From contig NZ_JAUCFJ010000002.1 in the NCBI RefSeq assembly GCF_030348505.1, positions 1,616,001 through 1,680,000 on the forward strand: a stretch of 64,000 nucleotides of DNA, in the 5' to 3' direction. A program made the translations under genes and the position numbers. Below the pieces are notes generated by a model. The model did not search any database, was not told the origin of the DNA, and worked only from the letters and a program-made list of their open reading frames with translations. Origin of the DNA: Lysinibacillus sp. G4S2. Its GTDB lineage: Bacteria; Bacillota; Bacilli; Bacillales_A; Planococcaceae. Below, piece after piece: positions 26,788-35,311 of the stretch; within the stretch, counting starts at the first letter, position 1, and the number at the start of each line of letters is the position of its first letter.

Positions 26788-27543
26788 TTATTTTTTTACC
26801 CAGTAGGCACTGCCATCCTCTTTCCGGTCCATGAAGCCGTATTCGATTAAATAGCGACGTATTTGCACATAGTCCTCATACATTGGTTGGATCATCTCAT
26901 TTAATTCTTTTTCTGAATACTGTTTTGTTTCATTGAAAATCTTGGTAATTGCACGGAGTATTACAATTTTATGCTTTTCACGTTTTGGAAAGCGGACTAG
27001 CTCCTTATCAATACCGTTTGGAAAGTACTTTTCAAGTAGCTGCTGTTCTTCAGAAATCGTAATATTATAGCGATCATCAACCATCGTAGCCGTTTTGTGA
27101 ATTGGTACAAAGCTGTCTTCCTTTTGATTTTGTTCTTTTAATAACTCCATCATCGCAAGAAAAGTTTTCGCTTGACGTTCCTTTTCTTTAAGAGCAAAAC
27201 GATGATGACGTATCGTTGTAGCACTACCAATTTCAAGTTCTTCTTTAACTTCTTGATCAGTTTTTCCTTCATAAAATAAACGTAAAATATGACTTTGATG
27301 ATCAGTTAGTCCTGTCATTTTTTTATTAAGGCTATTTAAATAATGAAATACAGATTGGTGTGCAGCAGTAATATGACGCTGCATAAATTTTTCTGCCTCG
27401 TAGAGTACGCCTTCATATGGATAAATAATACCCTTTTCAATTTTTTCCCCGCAAAGCAAACAAGTGAAGTGTGTTGCTTCATCAATGTAGCCTTTTTTAA
27501 TGTCATGGATTGGAGCTTGCCAAAATAATTCATTTACATCCAT
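26788..27543 (-). CDS. DUF2087-domain transcriptional regulator
   Basis: 251 residues. A CLLC...H...H cluster (about residues 29-60) could bind a metal. A central LuxR-like helix-turn-helix follows (LTDHQSHILRLFYEGKTDQE), then a C-terminal DUF2087 domain (KYFPNGIDKELVRFPKREKH, IRRYLIEYGFMDRKEDGSAY). DUF2087 proteins are putative regulators in Firmicutes; targets are unknown. It forms a two-gene unit with the GIY-YIG gene. Confidence 0.85.
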   Translation of the reverse strand: MDVNELFWQAPIHDIKKGYIDEATHFTCLLCGEKIEKGIIYPYEGVLYEAEKFMQRHITAAHQSVFHYLNSLNKKMTGLTDHQSHILRLFYEGKTDQEVKEELEIGSATTIRHHRFALKEKERQAKTFLAMMELLKEQNQKEDSFVPIHKTATMVDDRYNITISEEQQLLEKYFPNGIDKELVRFPKREKHKIVILRAITKIFNETKQYSEKELNEMIQPMYEDYVQIRRYLIEYGFMDRKEDGSAYWVKK

Positions 27544-27635
27544 TGGATATCCTCCTGAAAAAACAAACGAATAATTATTTTGTTTGTTTATTTATATATA
27601 AAATAACAAATCGTTTGAATAAAATCAATAAAAAA

Positions 27636-27659
27636 CACATCATTTAATAAACGATGTGC
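27636..27659 (-). terminator. Terminator of the ABC exporter operon
   Basis: CACATC and GATGTG form a short stem just past the stop of the minus-strand permease gene (27668); A-rich on one side and T-rich on the other. Confidence 0.5.
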
Positions 27660-27667
27660 GAAAGTGT

Positions 27668-28543
27668 TTATTTATTTTTCTTTTTAAAAATAATGATAGA
27701 TAAAATAGCTAGTACAATAATTGTGACGAAAATAATAATAATACTTGTTGATATACTTAGAATATTTCCATGAAGGTCATAGACAATACCATACATTATT
27801 TTATAGTCTTCCACCTGTGAGGCAGGCGCACCTTCGAAAACCTTGGAAATTGAGCTCTCCATAAAGGCATTACGTAATAGTAAAGTTGTATGGCTAATAG
27901 GGAAATACATAATAAGATTTTGAGCAAAGGTTGGGAGTGCACCAACCGGTACGTAAACTCCACATAAGAAACCGAGAGCCGTACCGACGATTGTACTGAG
28001 AGTTGAAAACGAATGTTGAGTGTTAGCGAGTAACACAAGAAAAAGATTAAAAACACTGGCCAGTAACACAGATAAAAATAATATTCCTACTACTTTTATT
28101 AAATCTCCAATGCTTAGTAGCTCACCGCCAGTTGTTGCGATAAAAATTTCACAGCCAATAAGGGCGATAAGGGAAAAGATACAGCCAATGATAAAGGCAT
28201 TTAATACATAGCTAAATTGAATGGTTGCTCGAGAGATAGGGGCTGTGAGAAAATCAGCTTGCGCTTTAGATTCAAGATCCCTAACAGCAATGCCATACGC
28301 AGCAAGTGTAGAAGAAACAGCGGTCATAGAAAGTAAACCAGCGACAATCCATTCATTGACCATCGTTACTAAAGCTGGAGTAGCCTTTGTCACTTCTTCA
28401 ATTGCATTTACTTGCATTTTTTGAAGAAATACTGCGTATAGGACAATGACAATAATGACAGAAAGCAGCGAGTAGAAGACTTGTGTTTTATCACGTCTGA
28501 AAACCTTGTTATTTCGTTTTACTAAGCTAAATAATGCCTCCAT
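27668..28543 (-). CDS. ABC-2 type transporter permease
   Basis: 291 residues with six helices in the ABC-2 pattern (an N-terminal KRNNKVFRRDKTQVFYSLLS segment, then helices; VYVPVGALPTFAQNLIMYFP is the conserved loop). Its start overlaps the stop of the ATPase gene by one base. Exporter for a drug, lipid or peptide; the substrate cannot be read from the sequence. Confidence 0.9.
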   Translation of the reverse strand: MEALFSLVKRNNKVFRRDKTQVFYSLLSVIIVIVLYAVFLQKMQVNAIEEVTKATPALVTMVNEWIVAGLLSMTAVSSTLAAYGIAVRDLESKAQADFLTAPISRATIQFSYVLNAFIIGCIFSLIALIGCEIFIATTGGELLSIGDLIKVVGILFLSVLLASVFNLFLVLLANTQHSFSTLSTIVGTALGFLCGVYVPVGALPTFAQNLIMYFPISHTTLLLRNAFMESSISKVFEGAPASQVEDYKIMYGIVYDLHGNILSISTSIIIIFVTIIVLAILSIIIFKKKNK

Positions 28544-29463
28544 TAAGCTGCACCACCCTCGGCCATAATATGAAGAAAGACATCATCCATAGTACCTTTG
28601 ATTACCTCAAACGAAGCAATAAGTGGCTCTGCTTTTTTTAATAGCGCTAAAGCATGAAGTGTGGATTCGACTCGGATGGAGAAAATACCTAACTTTTCTG
28701 TATAGGAGATAGCATTTTCCTCGAGCCACTTTATCCCTTCAGAATTATGATGAAAAACAAGTGCCATTGAATCGTAGGCGTGTTTTGTTTTAAGAGCATC
28801 TGGTGTCCCTTCAGCAACAATTTCTCCTTGCTTTAAAACGATGACTTGATGAGCGACTGCCGCTTCCTCCATATAATGCGTTGTCAAAAAAACCGTCATG
28901 TTTGTTTCTAGCTGTAGCTGCTTAATGGCTTGCCAAACGAATTGCCGCGTTTGTGGGTCAAGACCAGTTGTCGGTTCATCTAAAAACAATATATTTGGTC
29001 GATGGATCAGGGCGCGAGCGATATCAGCACGCCTTTTTTGACCACCTGATAAAGTGCCGTATTTGCGCTTTTCTATATCTTCTAAATACAAATATGTTGA
29101 AACGAATTGATAATTTTCGGCTAATTGTTTTTTCGATAAGCCATATGTTTTACCACGGTGAAGGATATTTTCCTGCACCGTTAATCGTTCATCTAGTAAA
29201 CTTTGTTGGAATACGACACCAATGGATTTTCGAATTTCAGCATTGTCTTTGTTTTCATCAAGGGTATAGCCATTAATTGTAACCATACCGCTTGATTTTT
29301 TTAATAATGTACAGAGTATTTCAATGGTCGTTGATTTTCCCGCACCATTCGCACCTAAAAAGGCGAAGAGGGAGCCCTGCTTAACTGTAAATGAAATACC
29401 CTTTACGGCCTGATGAACCCCATACTGCTTACATAAATTTTCAACTTGTATAGCAAAGGTCAT
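28543..29463 (-). CDS. ABC exporter ATPase (DrrA/CcmA type)
   Basis: 306 residues. Walker A GANGAGKST, signature LSGGQKRR, Walker B ILFLDEPTTGLD, H-loop LTTHYMEEA, and a C-terminal extension as in drug-resistance ATPases. Second-last gene of a LytTR - DUF3021 - ATPase - permease operon, all on the minus strand. Confidence 0.94.
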   Translation of the reverse strand: MTFAIQVENLCKQYGVHQAVKGISFTVKQGSLFAFLGANGAGKSTTIEILCTLLKKSSGMVTINGYTLDENKDNAEIRKSIGVVFQQSLLDERLTVQENILHRGKTYGLSKKQLAENYQFVSTYLYLEDIEKRKYGTLSGGQKRRADIARALIHRPNILFLDEPTTGLDPQTRQFVWQAIKQLQLETNMTVFLTTHYMEEAAVAHQVIVLKQGEIVAEGTPDALKTKHAYDSMALVFHHNSEGIKWLEENAISYTEKLGIFSIRVESTLHALALLKKAEPLIASFEVIKGTMDDVFLHIMAEGGAA

Positions 29464-29468
29464 GTTGT

Positions 29469-29873
29469 TTATTCCTTTCTTTTTTGAATTTCTTGATTGA
29501 TTTTTGCAATATCATTTTTTTGAAGTACATAAATAATGCACCAAGCGATAAAGAAAATAATAGCTTCACTTATAAAAATAGATGTAATGCCGGAATGTTC
29601 AAACCAATCCCCGAAATAGCCTGCAATCATCACACACAGCGTAACTGCAATTACATGTAGAATAAACTGGGCAATAAAAGGTAAACGCTCAATATCAAAG
29701 ATGGTAGACAGCAGACCTATTACAGCTCCAAGTATAGCGGCGATGATAATTTGTTCAAGTAATTCCGGCCCTGACATCACAGTGTTATTAGATAGGACAC
29801 TTAATGTTACTAAGACGTAGGAAGAGCTAAGTGATATGAGTAGTCCGATAATCATCATGCGAATAAATTTCAT
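29469..29873 (-). CDS. DUF3021 membrane protein
   Basis: 134 residues from ATG 29873 (GGGAGGG 9 bp before), with four helices (RMMIIGLLISLSSSYVLVTL, EQIIIAAILGAVIGLLSTIF, FILHVIAVTLCVMIAGYF, ISEAIIFFIAWCIIYVLQK). DUF3021 proteins nearly always follow a LytTR regulator gene and are thought to modulate it. The gap to the LytTR stop is one base. Confidence 0.88.
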   Translation of the reverse strand: MKFIRMMIIGLLISLSSSYVLVTLSVLSNNTVMSGPELLEQIIIAAILGAVIGLLSTIFDIERLPFIAQFILHVIAVTLCVMIAGYFGDWFEHSGITSIFISEAIIFFIAWCIIYVLQKNDIAKINQEIQKRKE

Positions 29874-29874
29874 A

Positions 29875-30324
29875 TTATGAGTCCCTCCCAATCCCTAAGT
29901 GGTGTTTTAGTTCTTTTAAATATTTCCGGCTAACATGGACGGATACATCGTTTTCTAAAATCAGTTCTGTTGAACCGATTTTCCCCATTTGAATAGAGGC
30001 AATTTTATTAATGTTGACGAGTGTTGATTTGCTGACTCTGACAAAATCCTTCGCTAATTGTGCTTCCAGCTCATACAGTTTACGCTTCGTCTCGAATTCC
30101 TGCTCTTCCGTCTGCAAAAAAACTTTTGCACCCTCTGCGTAAATGGAGTAAATATCGGAAATTTTTAGCATATGAATTTCCTGTTGAAAGTAGCCATCTA
30201 GCATCGTTGTTTGTGAAGCTTGTAGTTGCTTCATCAGTCGTTCAATTTGCTCGTTGTATTCCTTCGCATGTATATGAACCTCAGTTTCATCCAGCGAGCT
30301 ATTGATCGTTATATGAATTTTCAT
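29875..30324 (-). CDS. LytTR-family DNA-binding regulator
   Basis: 149 residues from ATG 30324 (AAAGGAGG 6 bp before; a longer frame from 30363 lacks a site). An N-terminal segment of about 50 residues comes before the LytTR domain (DISDIYSIYAEG-like KISDIYSIYAEGAKVFLQTE, LEAQLAKDFVRVSKSTLVNI, VHVSRKYLKELKHHLG). There is no receiver domain, so it is a stand-alone regulator that probably acts with DUF3021 and controls the exporter genes behind it. Confidence 0.9.
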   Translation of the reverse strand: MKIHITINSSLDETEVHIHAKEYNEQIERLMKQLQASQTTMLDGYFQQEIHMLKISDIYSIYAEGAKVFLQTEEQEFETKRKLYELEAQLAKDFVRVSKSTLVNINKIASIQMGKIGSTELILENDVSVHVSRKYLKELKHHLGIGRDS

Positions 30325-30547
30325 TGGAGGCCTCCTTTGCTTCTCTCCGTTAGGGAGAAACACTGAATCAGGTAATAATAATGTAGCATAGAAAAATTTG
30401 GGTTGGAGAAATTCTTGGATAAGAGGTTAAATTTTATAAATAACAGGCTCAATTTTCACTATATATGACTTTGCTAAATGTGATGAAGTAGAAAAATAGG
30501 CAGGTTCAAGGCATAATGGAGTTATTGAGTCACGAGGGGTTGCTTCT

Positions 30548-31576
30548 ATGTTTATTTTTGACAAGCACATGTTTATAACATTATGTATTGGTTTAACAGG
30601 TGCGATTTTATTTAATTTATTACATATTCCGATGCCGTGGTTGCTTGGTGCTATAACAGCAGTACTAATTATGCAGTTATCGACGGAAGTACAATTGAAA
30701 TGGCATAGATATTTTCGTAATTTCGGTTTAATCGTTGCGGGGTATTCCATTGGTTTTGCGTTTACACCAGAAGCGGTGCAGGATATTAAACAATTTTTAG
30801 GAAGTATGATTGTATTAAACGTAATATTTATCGTACTGTTTTTTTGTGTTAGTTATGTAGTAGCAAAACGTGCGGATTTAGATTTTGCGACTGCGTTGAC
30901 ATGCTGTGTACCTGGTGGCATGTCACAGGTTGTTGCCTTTGCTGAGGAGCAAGGGGATATGGATATGGTCGTGATAACGTTCTTCCAAATATTACGGGTT
31001 CTTTTAATTGTCGGCTTTGTACCATTAATGGTGTCAGGCTCTGGGGGAACTGGTGTAGTTGTCAACGGAGCGTATTCATGGAGCCTAATAGGATTACTTG
31101 CTGTGTGTGGGGTAGCGGGGTGGCTGGCACAAAAGGTGAAAATACCAACAGGCTATATGCTTGGTCCGGTGTTTTTATTGATGGGCATTAATATAGCAGG
31201 AATGGATGTTCCGAAATTACCTTTGTCACTACTTCATATTGCGCAGCTGATGCTTGGAATTTACATTGGACTATTATTGAAAAAAGAGGATTTACACTTA
31301 TCGAAGAAGCATGTGTTTTACGCATTTGTATCGGCGGGTGTCTTTATTGGCGCGGCATACGGCTTAACATTTATCATGAAGGGTTTGTACGGCCTTGATT
31401 TTAGGACAGGCTTTTTAAGCATCGTACCAGGCGGGCTCGATCAAATGGGGATTATCGCCGCTTCTGTTCATGCAAATGTGACAATCGTTACTGCATTTCA
31501 GTTATTCAGAGTGTTGGTCGTATCTATTTTCCTTGTACCGTTTGTTAAAATGTTTGTGAGAAAAGTGAAAACGTAA
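30548..31576 (+). CDS. AbrB-family (PF05145-type) membrane protein
   Basis: 342 residues, about ten helices arranged as two homologous halves (ILFNLLHIPMPWLLGAITAV ... IVPGGLDQMGIIAASVHANV). This is the AbrB duplication family, often mislabelled ammonia monooxygenase and unrelated to the AbrB DNA-binding protein. Function unknown, probably transport. Single gene with its own terminator. Confidence 0.85.
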   Translation: MFIFDKHMFITLCIGLTGAILFNLLHIPMPWLLGAITAVLIMQLSTEVQLKWHRYFRNFGLIVAGYSIGFAFTPEAVQDIKQFLGSMIVLNVIFIVLFFCVSYVVAKRADLDFATALTCCVPGGMSQVVAFAEEQGDMDMVVITFFQILRVLLIVGFVPLMVSGSGGTGVVVNGAYSWSLIGLLAVCGVAGWLAQKVKIPTGYMLGPVFLLMGINIAGMDVPKLPLSLLHIAQLMLGIYIGLLLKKEDLHLSKKHVFYAFVSAGVFIGAAYGLTFIMKGLYGLDFRTGFLSIVPGGLDQMGIIAASVHANVTIVTAFQLFRVLVVSIFLVPFVKMFVRKVKT

Positions 31577-31610
31577 AGAGGCTGGTGACTTTACTAGCCT
31601 CTTTAAATTT
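31575..31610 (+). terminator. Terminator after the AbrB-family gene
   Basis: AAAGAGGCTGGT and ACTAGCCTCTTT (31576-31606) form a stem directly after the stop codon, followed by AAATTTT. Confidence 0.8.
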
Positions 31611-31659
31611 TGATTAAAGAAAATTGGTAGAAGTGTGGCTCTGATAGAAAGAGCTTGTT

Positions 31660-31785
31660 TTTCGATAAAAGCCCAAATAGTTTCGATAAAATGAGATTTT
31701 GTTTCGATAAAAGCTCAAATAGTTTCGATAAAGAGCGATTTTGTTTCGATAAATTTTCAAAGTATTCCTATAAAACGAACGAAAG
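31660..31785. repeat. 21-bp tandem repeat array (six units)
   Basis: Units start at 31660, 31681, 31702, 31723, 31744 and 31765. The first five begin TTTCGATAAA and alternate between AGCCCAAATAG-like and GATTTTG-like ends; the last is degenerate (TTCCTATAAA), and another degenerate unit may precede. 21 bp is seven codons, so both strands show heptapeptide readings (FDK.... / FYRN...), but no start or ribosome site goes with them. It directly abuts a truncated family A element. Confidence 0.8.
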
Positions 31786-31904
31786 GAGCTTCTTCGTTCC
31801 TCTACATGCTCACTGCAGGATCTCATCTGTAATGCTAATCTCCAAGGAGTCGCCCAGCCGGAACGAAGATTAACTAATACATGGCATATGTTTGGTGATG
31901 AGCC
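31786..31904 (-). mobile_element. Truncated family A element, copy A6
   Basis: Contains gatctcatctgtaatgct, ccaaggagtcgcccagccgg and the end TTTGGTGATGAGCC, that is, part of family A in reverse orientation. The other terminus is replaced by the 21-bp array. Confidence 0.65.
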
Positions 31905-31948
31905 AGAAATGTTTGGATATTCATAAAAACCTGAAAGTAAAAAAATAT

Positions 31949-31977
31949 TTTCCAAATTCCCTGAATTATGGTATTAT
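31949..31977 (+). promoter_or_regulatory. Probable sigma-A promoter of the ABC-F leader transcript
   Basis: TTTCCA (31949-31954), 17-bp spacer, TATTAT (31972-31977), 34 bp before the leader ORF start. Confidence 0.55.
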
Positions 31978-32010
31978 AAAGTTAACTATAATGAACGGAG
32001 GTGAAAAGGA

Positions 32011-32151
32011 ATGAATAAAAACGCTACGAAAACATGTGTAAATATAGATACAGCTATGTATTTTGCATATGTAATTACTTTCGATTTTGCGAACAACGGG
32101 AGAGGTCTGTCCATTTTTAAGCAAAATCAAATATCAAACGTAGCGGATTAA
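32011..32151 (+). CDS. 46-codon leader peptide upstream of the ABC-F gene
   Basis: ATG at 32011 behind a strong GGAGGTGAAAAGGA site; the peptide begins MNKNATKTCVNIDTAMYFAY and ends QNQISNVAD. It is followed within 27 bp by an intrinsic terminator and then by the ABC-F gene. Leader ORF - terminator - ABC-F is the arrangement of antibiotic-induced ribosome-mediated attenuators (for example vmlR or msr leaders). A drug-stalled ribosome on this ORF would prevent terminator formation. The product itself is probably unimportant outside regulation. Confidence 0.7.
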   Translation: MNKNATKTCVNIDTAMYFAYVITFDFANNGRGLSIFKQNQISNVAD

Positions 32152-32177
32152 CCATTCTTTTTCACAAACTATTTAGG

Positions 32178-32211
32178 AAAAGACTGCTTGTTAATGGAGC
32201 AGTCTTTTTTG
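32178..32211 (+). terminator. Intrinsic terminator/attenuator before the ABC-F gene
   Basis: AAAAGACTGCT (32178-32188) pairs perfectly with AGCAGTCTTTT (32198-32208), giving a T-run of 6. It lies upstream of the coding sequence, 44 bp before its ATG, so it is placed to control read-through rather than to end a gene. Confidence 0.85.
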
Positions 32212-32254
32212 TGTCTATAGATGTTTTTCGCACGTTTCATTGGAGGAAAAAACG

Positions 32255-34054
32255 ATGCAAATTAAAGCTGAACAACTACAAAAAATTATTGGTGGAAGCG
32301 TATTATTTGAAGGGCTTCAATTAGAAGTAAATACAGGAGAACATGTTGCTATTGTCGGTGTCAATGGCAGTGGGAAAACGACTTTATTACAGTTATTAGC
32401 TGGTTTGGATACACCGGATAAGGGACGTATTATAAAAAGTAAGGAAGCGACGGTTGGCTACCTTCATCAAATTCCGAACTATCCTATGTTATCCGTAAAG
32501 GAAGTGCTGGAGGAAGCATTTGCGGAAATCTATGCATTAAAGGAAAAAATGACAAAGCTTGAGCAGGAAATGCAGTTAGCGGTAACAGATAGGATACTGC
32601 AGCAATATGGTCTTGTGCAGGAACAGTTTATGCTACAGGGCGGCTATGAAATGGATGCGCAATTAGCGATGATTGCAAACGGTCTAGGTATTACGCCATT
32701 GCTTGAACAACCTTTTAGTAGCTTAAGTGGTGGGGAGAAAACGAAGGTTATGCTTGGGCAAATCCTTTTGAGTAATCCTTCTATTTTGCTATTAGATGAA
32801 CCTACGAATCATTTAGATATGCAGGCAATTGAATGGCTAGAAAATTATGTGCGAAACTTTGCAGGAATCGTTATTGTCGTATCACATGATCGCCATTTTA
32901 TGAATCAAATGGCTCAAAAAATAATTGAAATTGAAGATGGAGAGGCATTTACGTATATTGGCAATTACGATGCATTTGTTGAGCAAAAAGAGGCTAAGGT
33001 TGAACAGCAATTTGCTCAATATGAAGAACAGCAAAAGAAAATAAAAAAAATGCAGGAAACAATTAAACGCTTAAAGCAATGGGCAAATGAAGCGAATCCG
33101 CCAAATGCTGCCTTACATCGACGTGCTAAAAGTATGGAAAAAGCACTAGCCCGTATAGAGCGTGTGAAGAAGCCTGTAACGAAAAAGAAAATGAATTTAG
33201 CTTTAACGATGGCTGAGCGAAGTGGCAAAGAAGTTGTTCAAATGAAGGGGATTAGCCATGCATTTGAGAAACCGCTATTTAAGGAAAGTGATTTAGCGGT
33301 TTACTTCGGAGAACGACTGGCGATTGTTGGTGACAACGGTAGTGGGAAATCAACATTATTAAAAATGGTGTTAGGTGAAGTTGAACCTCATAAAGGTATC
33401 TGTCATGTCGGCAGTAGCGTGAAAATTGGCTACCTTTCACAGCAATTTGAGCATAAAAATCCTGCCATTCGTTTAATAGATGCCTTCCGTGAGAGCGTCT
33501 CTGTGTCAGAGGCAGAGGCACGTCATATTCTTGCTCAGTTTTTATTTTATGGCTATGACGTCTTCAAAAAAGTAAAGGATTTAAGTGGCGGCGAAAAGAT
33601 GCGTTTACGTCTAGCGCAGTTAATGCATGAGGATATTAATTTATTAATGCTGGATGAGCCAACCAACCATTTAGATATTGAAGCGAGAGAGGTATTAGAG
33701 GATACACTGGAGTCCTTTGAAGGAACCATTATTGGCGTCTCACATGATCGTTATTTCTTACAAAAGATTTTTACAAAAGTTGCATGGATTGAGCATCAAA
33801 CGATTCAAGCATTCGAAGGCGATTATGAATGGGCAAGGCAAAAACGTTTAGAAATAGTTAAAGAACCAGTAATAAAGGAAGTACATGAAAAGACCTATGC
33901 TGCTAAAAAAGAGTTACCGATTGAAGAGCAAATTGAAAAGCTCGAAATGAAATTAAAGGAGCCAACACTTGCTAAGGAGCAGCGTCAAAAGTTTGAACAG
34001 CAGCTAGAGGATTTATATGAAAAATGGATTGAGGGAGGAACAGAGCATGCATAA
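32255..34054 (+). CDS. ABC-F family ATPase (ribosome-associated)
   Basis: 599 residues from ATG 32255 (GGAGG 8 bp before). There are two ATPase domains and no membrane part: Walker A GVNGSGKTT and GDNGSGKST, signatures LSGGEKTK and LSGGEKMR, Walker B LLLLDEPTNHLD and LLMLDEPTNHLD. Between them lies a charged inter-domain arm (YEEQQKKIKKMQETIKRLKQ ... RRAKSMEKALARIERVKKP), the P-site tRNA interaction motif that sets drug specificity. A C-terminal coiled coil follows (IEEQIEKLEMKLKEPTLAKE). With the leader attenuator, a ribosome-protection resistance role (MLS/pleuromutilin type) is likely; a housekeeping translation factor is the alternative. Confidence 0.9.
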   Translation: MQIKAEQLQKIIGGSVLFEGLQLEVNTGEHVAIVGVNGSGKTTLLQLLAGLDTPDKGRIIKSKEATVGYLHQIPNYPMLSVKEVLEEAFAEIYALKEKMTKLEQEMQLAVTDRILQQYGLVQEQFMLQGGYEMDAQLAMIANGLGITPLLEQPFSSLSGGEKTKVMLGQILLSNPSILLLDEPTNHLDMQAIEWLENYVRNFAGIVIVVSHDRHFMNQMAQKIIEIEDGEAFTYIGNYDAFVEQKEAKVEQQFAQYEEQQKKIKKMQETIKRLKQWANEANPPNAALHRRAKSMEKALARIERVKKPVTKKKMNLALTMAERSGKEVVQMKGISHAFEKPLFKESDLAVYFGERLAIVGDNGSGKSTLLKMVLGEVEPHKGICHVGSSVKIGYLSQQFEHKNPAIRLIDAFRESVSVSEAEARHILAQFLFYGYDVFKKVKDLSGGEKMRLRLAQLMHEDINLLMLDEPTNHLDIEAREVLEDTLESFEGTIIGVSHDRYFLQKIFTKVAWIEHQTIQAFEGDYEWARQKRLEIVKEPVIKEVHEKTYAAKKELPIEEQIEKLEMKLKEPTLAKEQRQKFEQQLEDLYEKWIEGGTEHA

Positions 34055-34838
34055 AATTGAGCACATCATGCAGCTAGATATTGATTATATTAAAAGTTTT
34101 AGTAAGATGGAAACATGGAATGAAGGAGTATTATTTTATAATAAGGAAATGCCAACCTATTACGACGCCAATCATGCACACATTTGGAGGAAAGTTGTCG
34201 AGCCAAATATATTTTTAAAGAACATAAAAGACTACTATCAGTCAAAATCTCTCATCCCAAGATTGTATTTATACAACGTGGAGGAAAATCAGTCATGCAT
34301 AGAGGCATTAGAGATTCATGGCTTTCAATATGAAAGTTTTACAGATGATGTACAGTGTTGGAATGGTGAATACTCGCAACTATCACAAAATCCAGCCATA
34401 CAAATTGAACGTGTAACAGCTGCCAATATGGAGGAAGCATTAGCCGTAGAAATGAGTATTTCTACATTTGGAGAGCCTGCATTAATCAAACAAGCTTTTG
34501 AGAAAACCTATCATTCTCCGCATTTTACGTATTATTTATTAAGAGTGGATGGCAAAGCTTGCTGTACTGCCAATATTTTTATCTCAGGGAATCAAGGAAG
34601 AATTGAGAGTGTAGCGACGATTGAAAGTTACCGAGGACGAGGATTGATCGGATATATTTTACAGCATATTCAACAAGAGTCAGTAAAGCAAGGCTTAGAA
34701 TATCTGTGGATTTTGCCTATCAATGAACAGGTTGCAAAAGTCTATGACAAGGCAAACTTCAAATCGGTAGGCAAAATAAAATCAATTCATGCCTTTACTG
34801 AGGGAAAAAGTATTAACGAGATACGACAAGATTCATAA
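34047..34838 (+). CDS. GNAT-family acetyltransferase
   Basis: 263 residues from ATG 34047 (GGGAGG 8 bp before), overlapping the ABC-F gene by 8 bp. The C-terminal half carries the GNAT fold: VEMSISTFGEPALIKQAFEK, RIESVATIESYRGRGLIGYI (acetyl-CoA loop R..G.G), then YDKANFKSVGKIKSIHAF. The N-terminal half looks like a degenerate second GNAT domain. Operon with an inducible ABC-F gene raises a drug-modifying or ribosome-related role (inference). Confidence 0.85.
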   Translation: MHKIEHIMQLDIDYIKSFSKMETWNEGVLFYNKEMPTYYDANHAHIWRKVVEPNIFLKNIKDYYQSKSLIPRLYLYNVEENQSCIEALEIHGFQYESFTDDVQCWNGEYSQLSQNPAIQIERVTAANMEEALAVEMSISTFGEPALIKQAFEKTYHSPHFTYYLLRVDGKACCTANIFISGNQGRIESVATIESYRGRGLIGYILQHIQQESVKQGLEYLWILPINEQVAKVYDKANFKSVGKIKSIHAFTEGKSINEIRQDS

Positions 34839-34847
34839 TTAAGATAA

Positions 34848-34920
34848 AAAATTTCGCCATACTCCTGTGGAACCGTGATCCAAGGTAGATTATTCCACAG
34901 GAAAAGAGCGAAATTTTTTT
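34848..34920 (+). terminator. Long bipartite terminator after ABC-F/GNAT
   Basis: AAATTTCGC (34848-34856) pairs with GCGAAATTT (about 34909-34917). Inside, TCCTGTGGAA pairs with TTCCACAGGA. A run of seven T follows. Confidence 0.8.
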
Positions 34921-35311
34921 ACTCTGAATTAAAGTTAGATAGGGAGATTAACTGCCCGTAAAAGCCTATTTGGTGAAGCCTAATAATCAATGGGGGATGA
35001 AGAAAACCCTCACTGATTTATCATAACAACGTCGAATTCTGCATCCATTTTAAATGGATACTTTTTAGTGGGATTGATTCAGTCCTGAAATATGTTTCAA
35101 ACATAGTACGAACATAGCTTGTGACAAGGTAAAGTGGTAAAATTTCTATTATAATAAATGGAGCAATTTTGGATTGAATTGACTATTCGGAATTTTGAGT
35201 TATTGTTCAAAAGAAGGATTTTCAATCTTTAAAAGTTTTTTACTTGAAAAAATGGCGTATTCGATTTATTGTCTTTAGAGATACTTGTTTAATGGACTTG
35301 GAGGATATGAA
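34921..35311. other. Intergenic region without a recognisable gene
   Basis: About 390 bp, no RNA gene or repeat that I can identify. A short reading around 34970-35030 (VKPNNQWGMKKTLTDLS) could be a decayed transposase tail, but this is too short to call. Confidence 0.3.

Noticed and set aside
31660..31785. Possible CRISPR array
   Set aside because: Units are directly abutting 21-mers without unique spacers of constant length, and there are no cas genes in the window. The same holds for 56424-56900.
31614..31955. Open frames with FYRN/FDKS heptapeptides
   Set aside because: Same effect of a 21-bp tandem repeat; no start signal and the end lies in a truncated repeat element.
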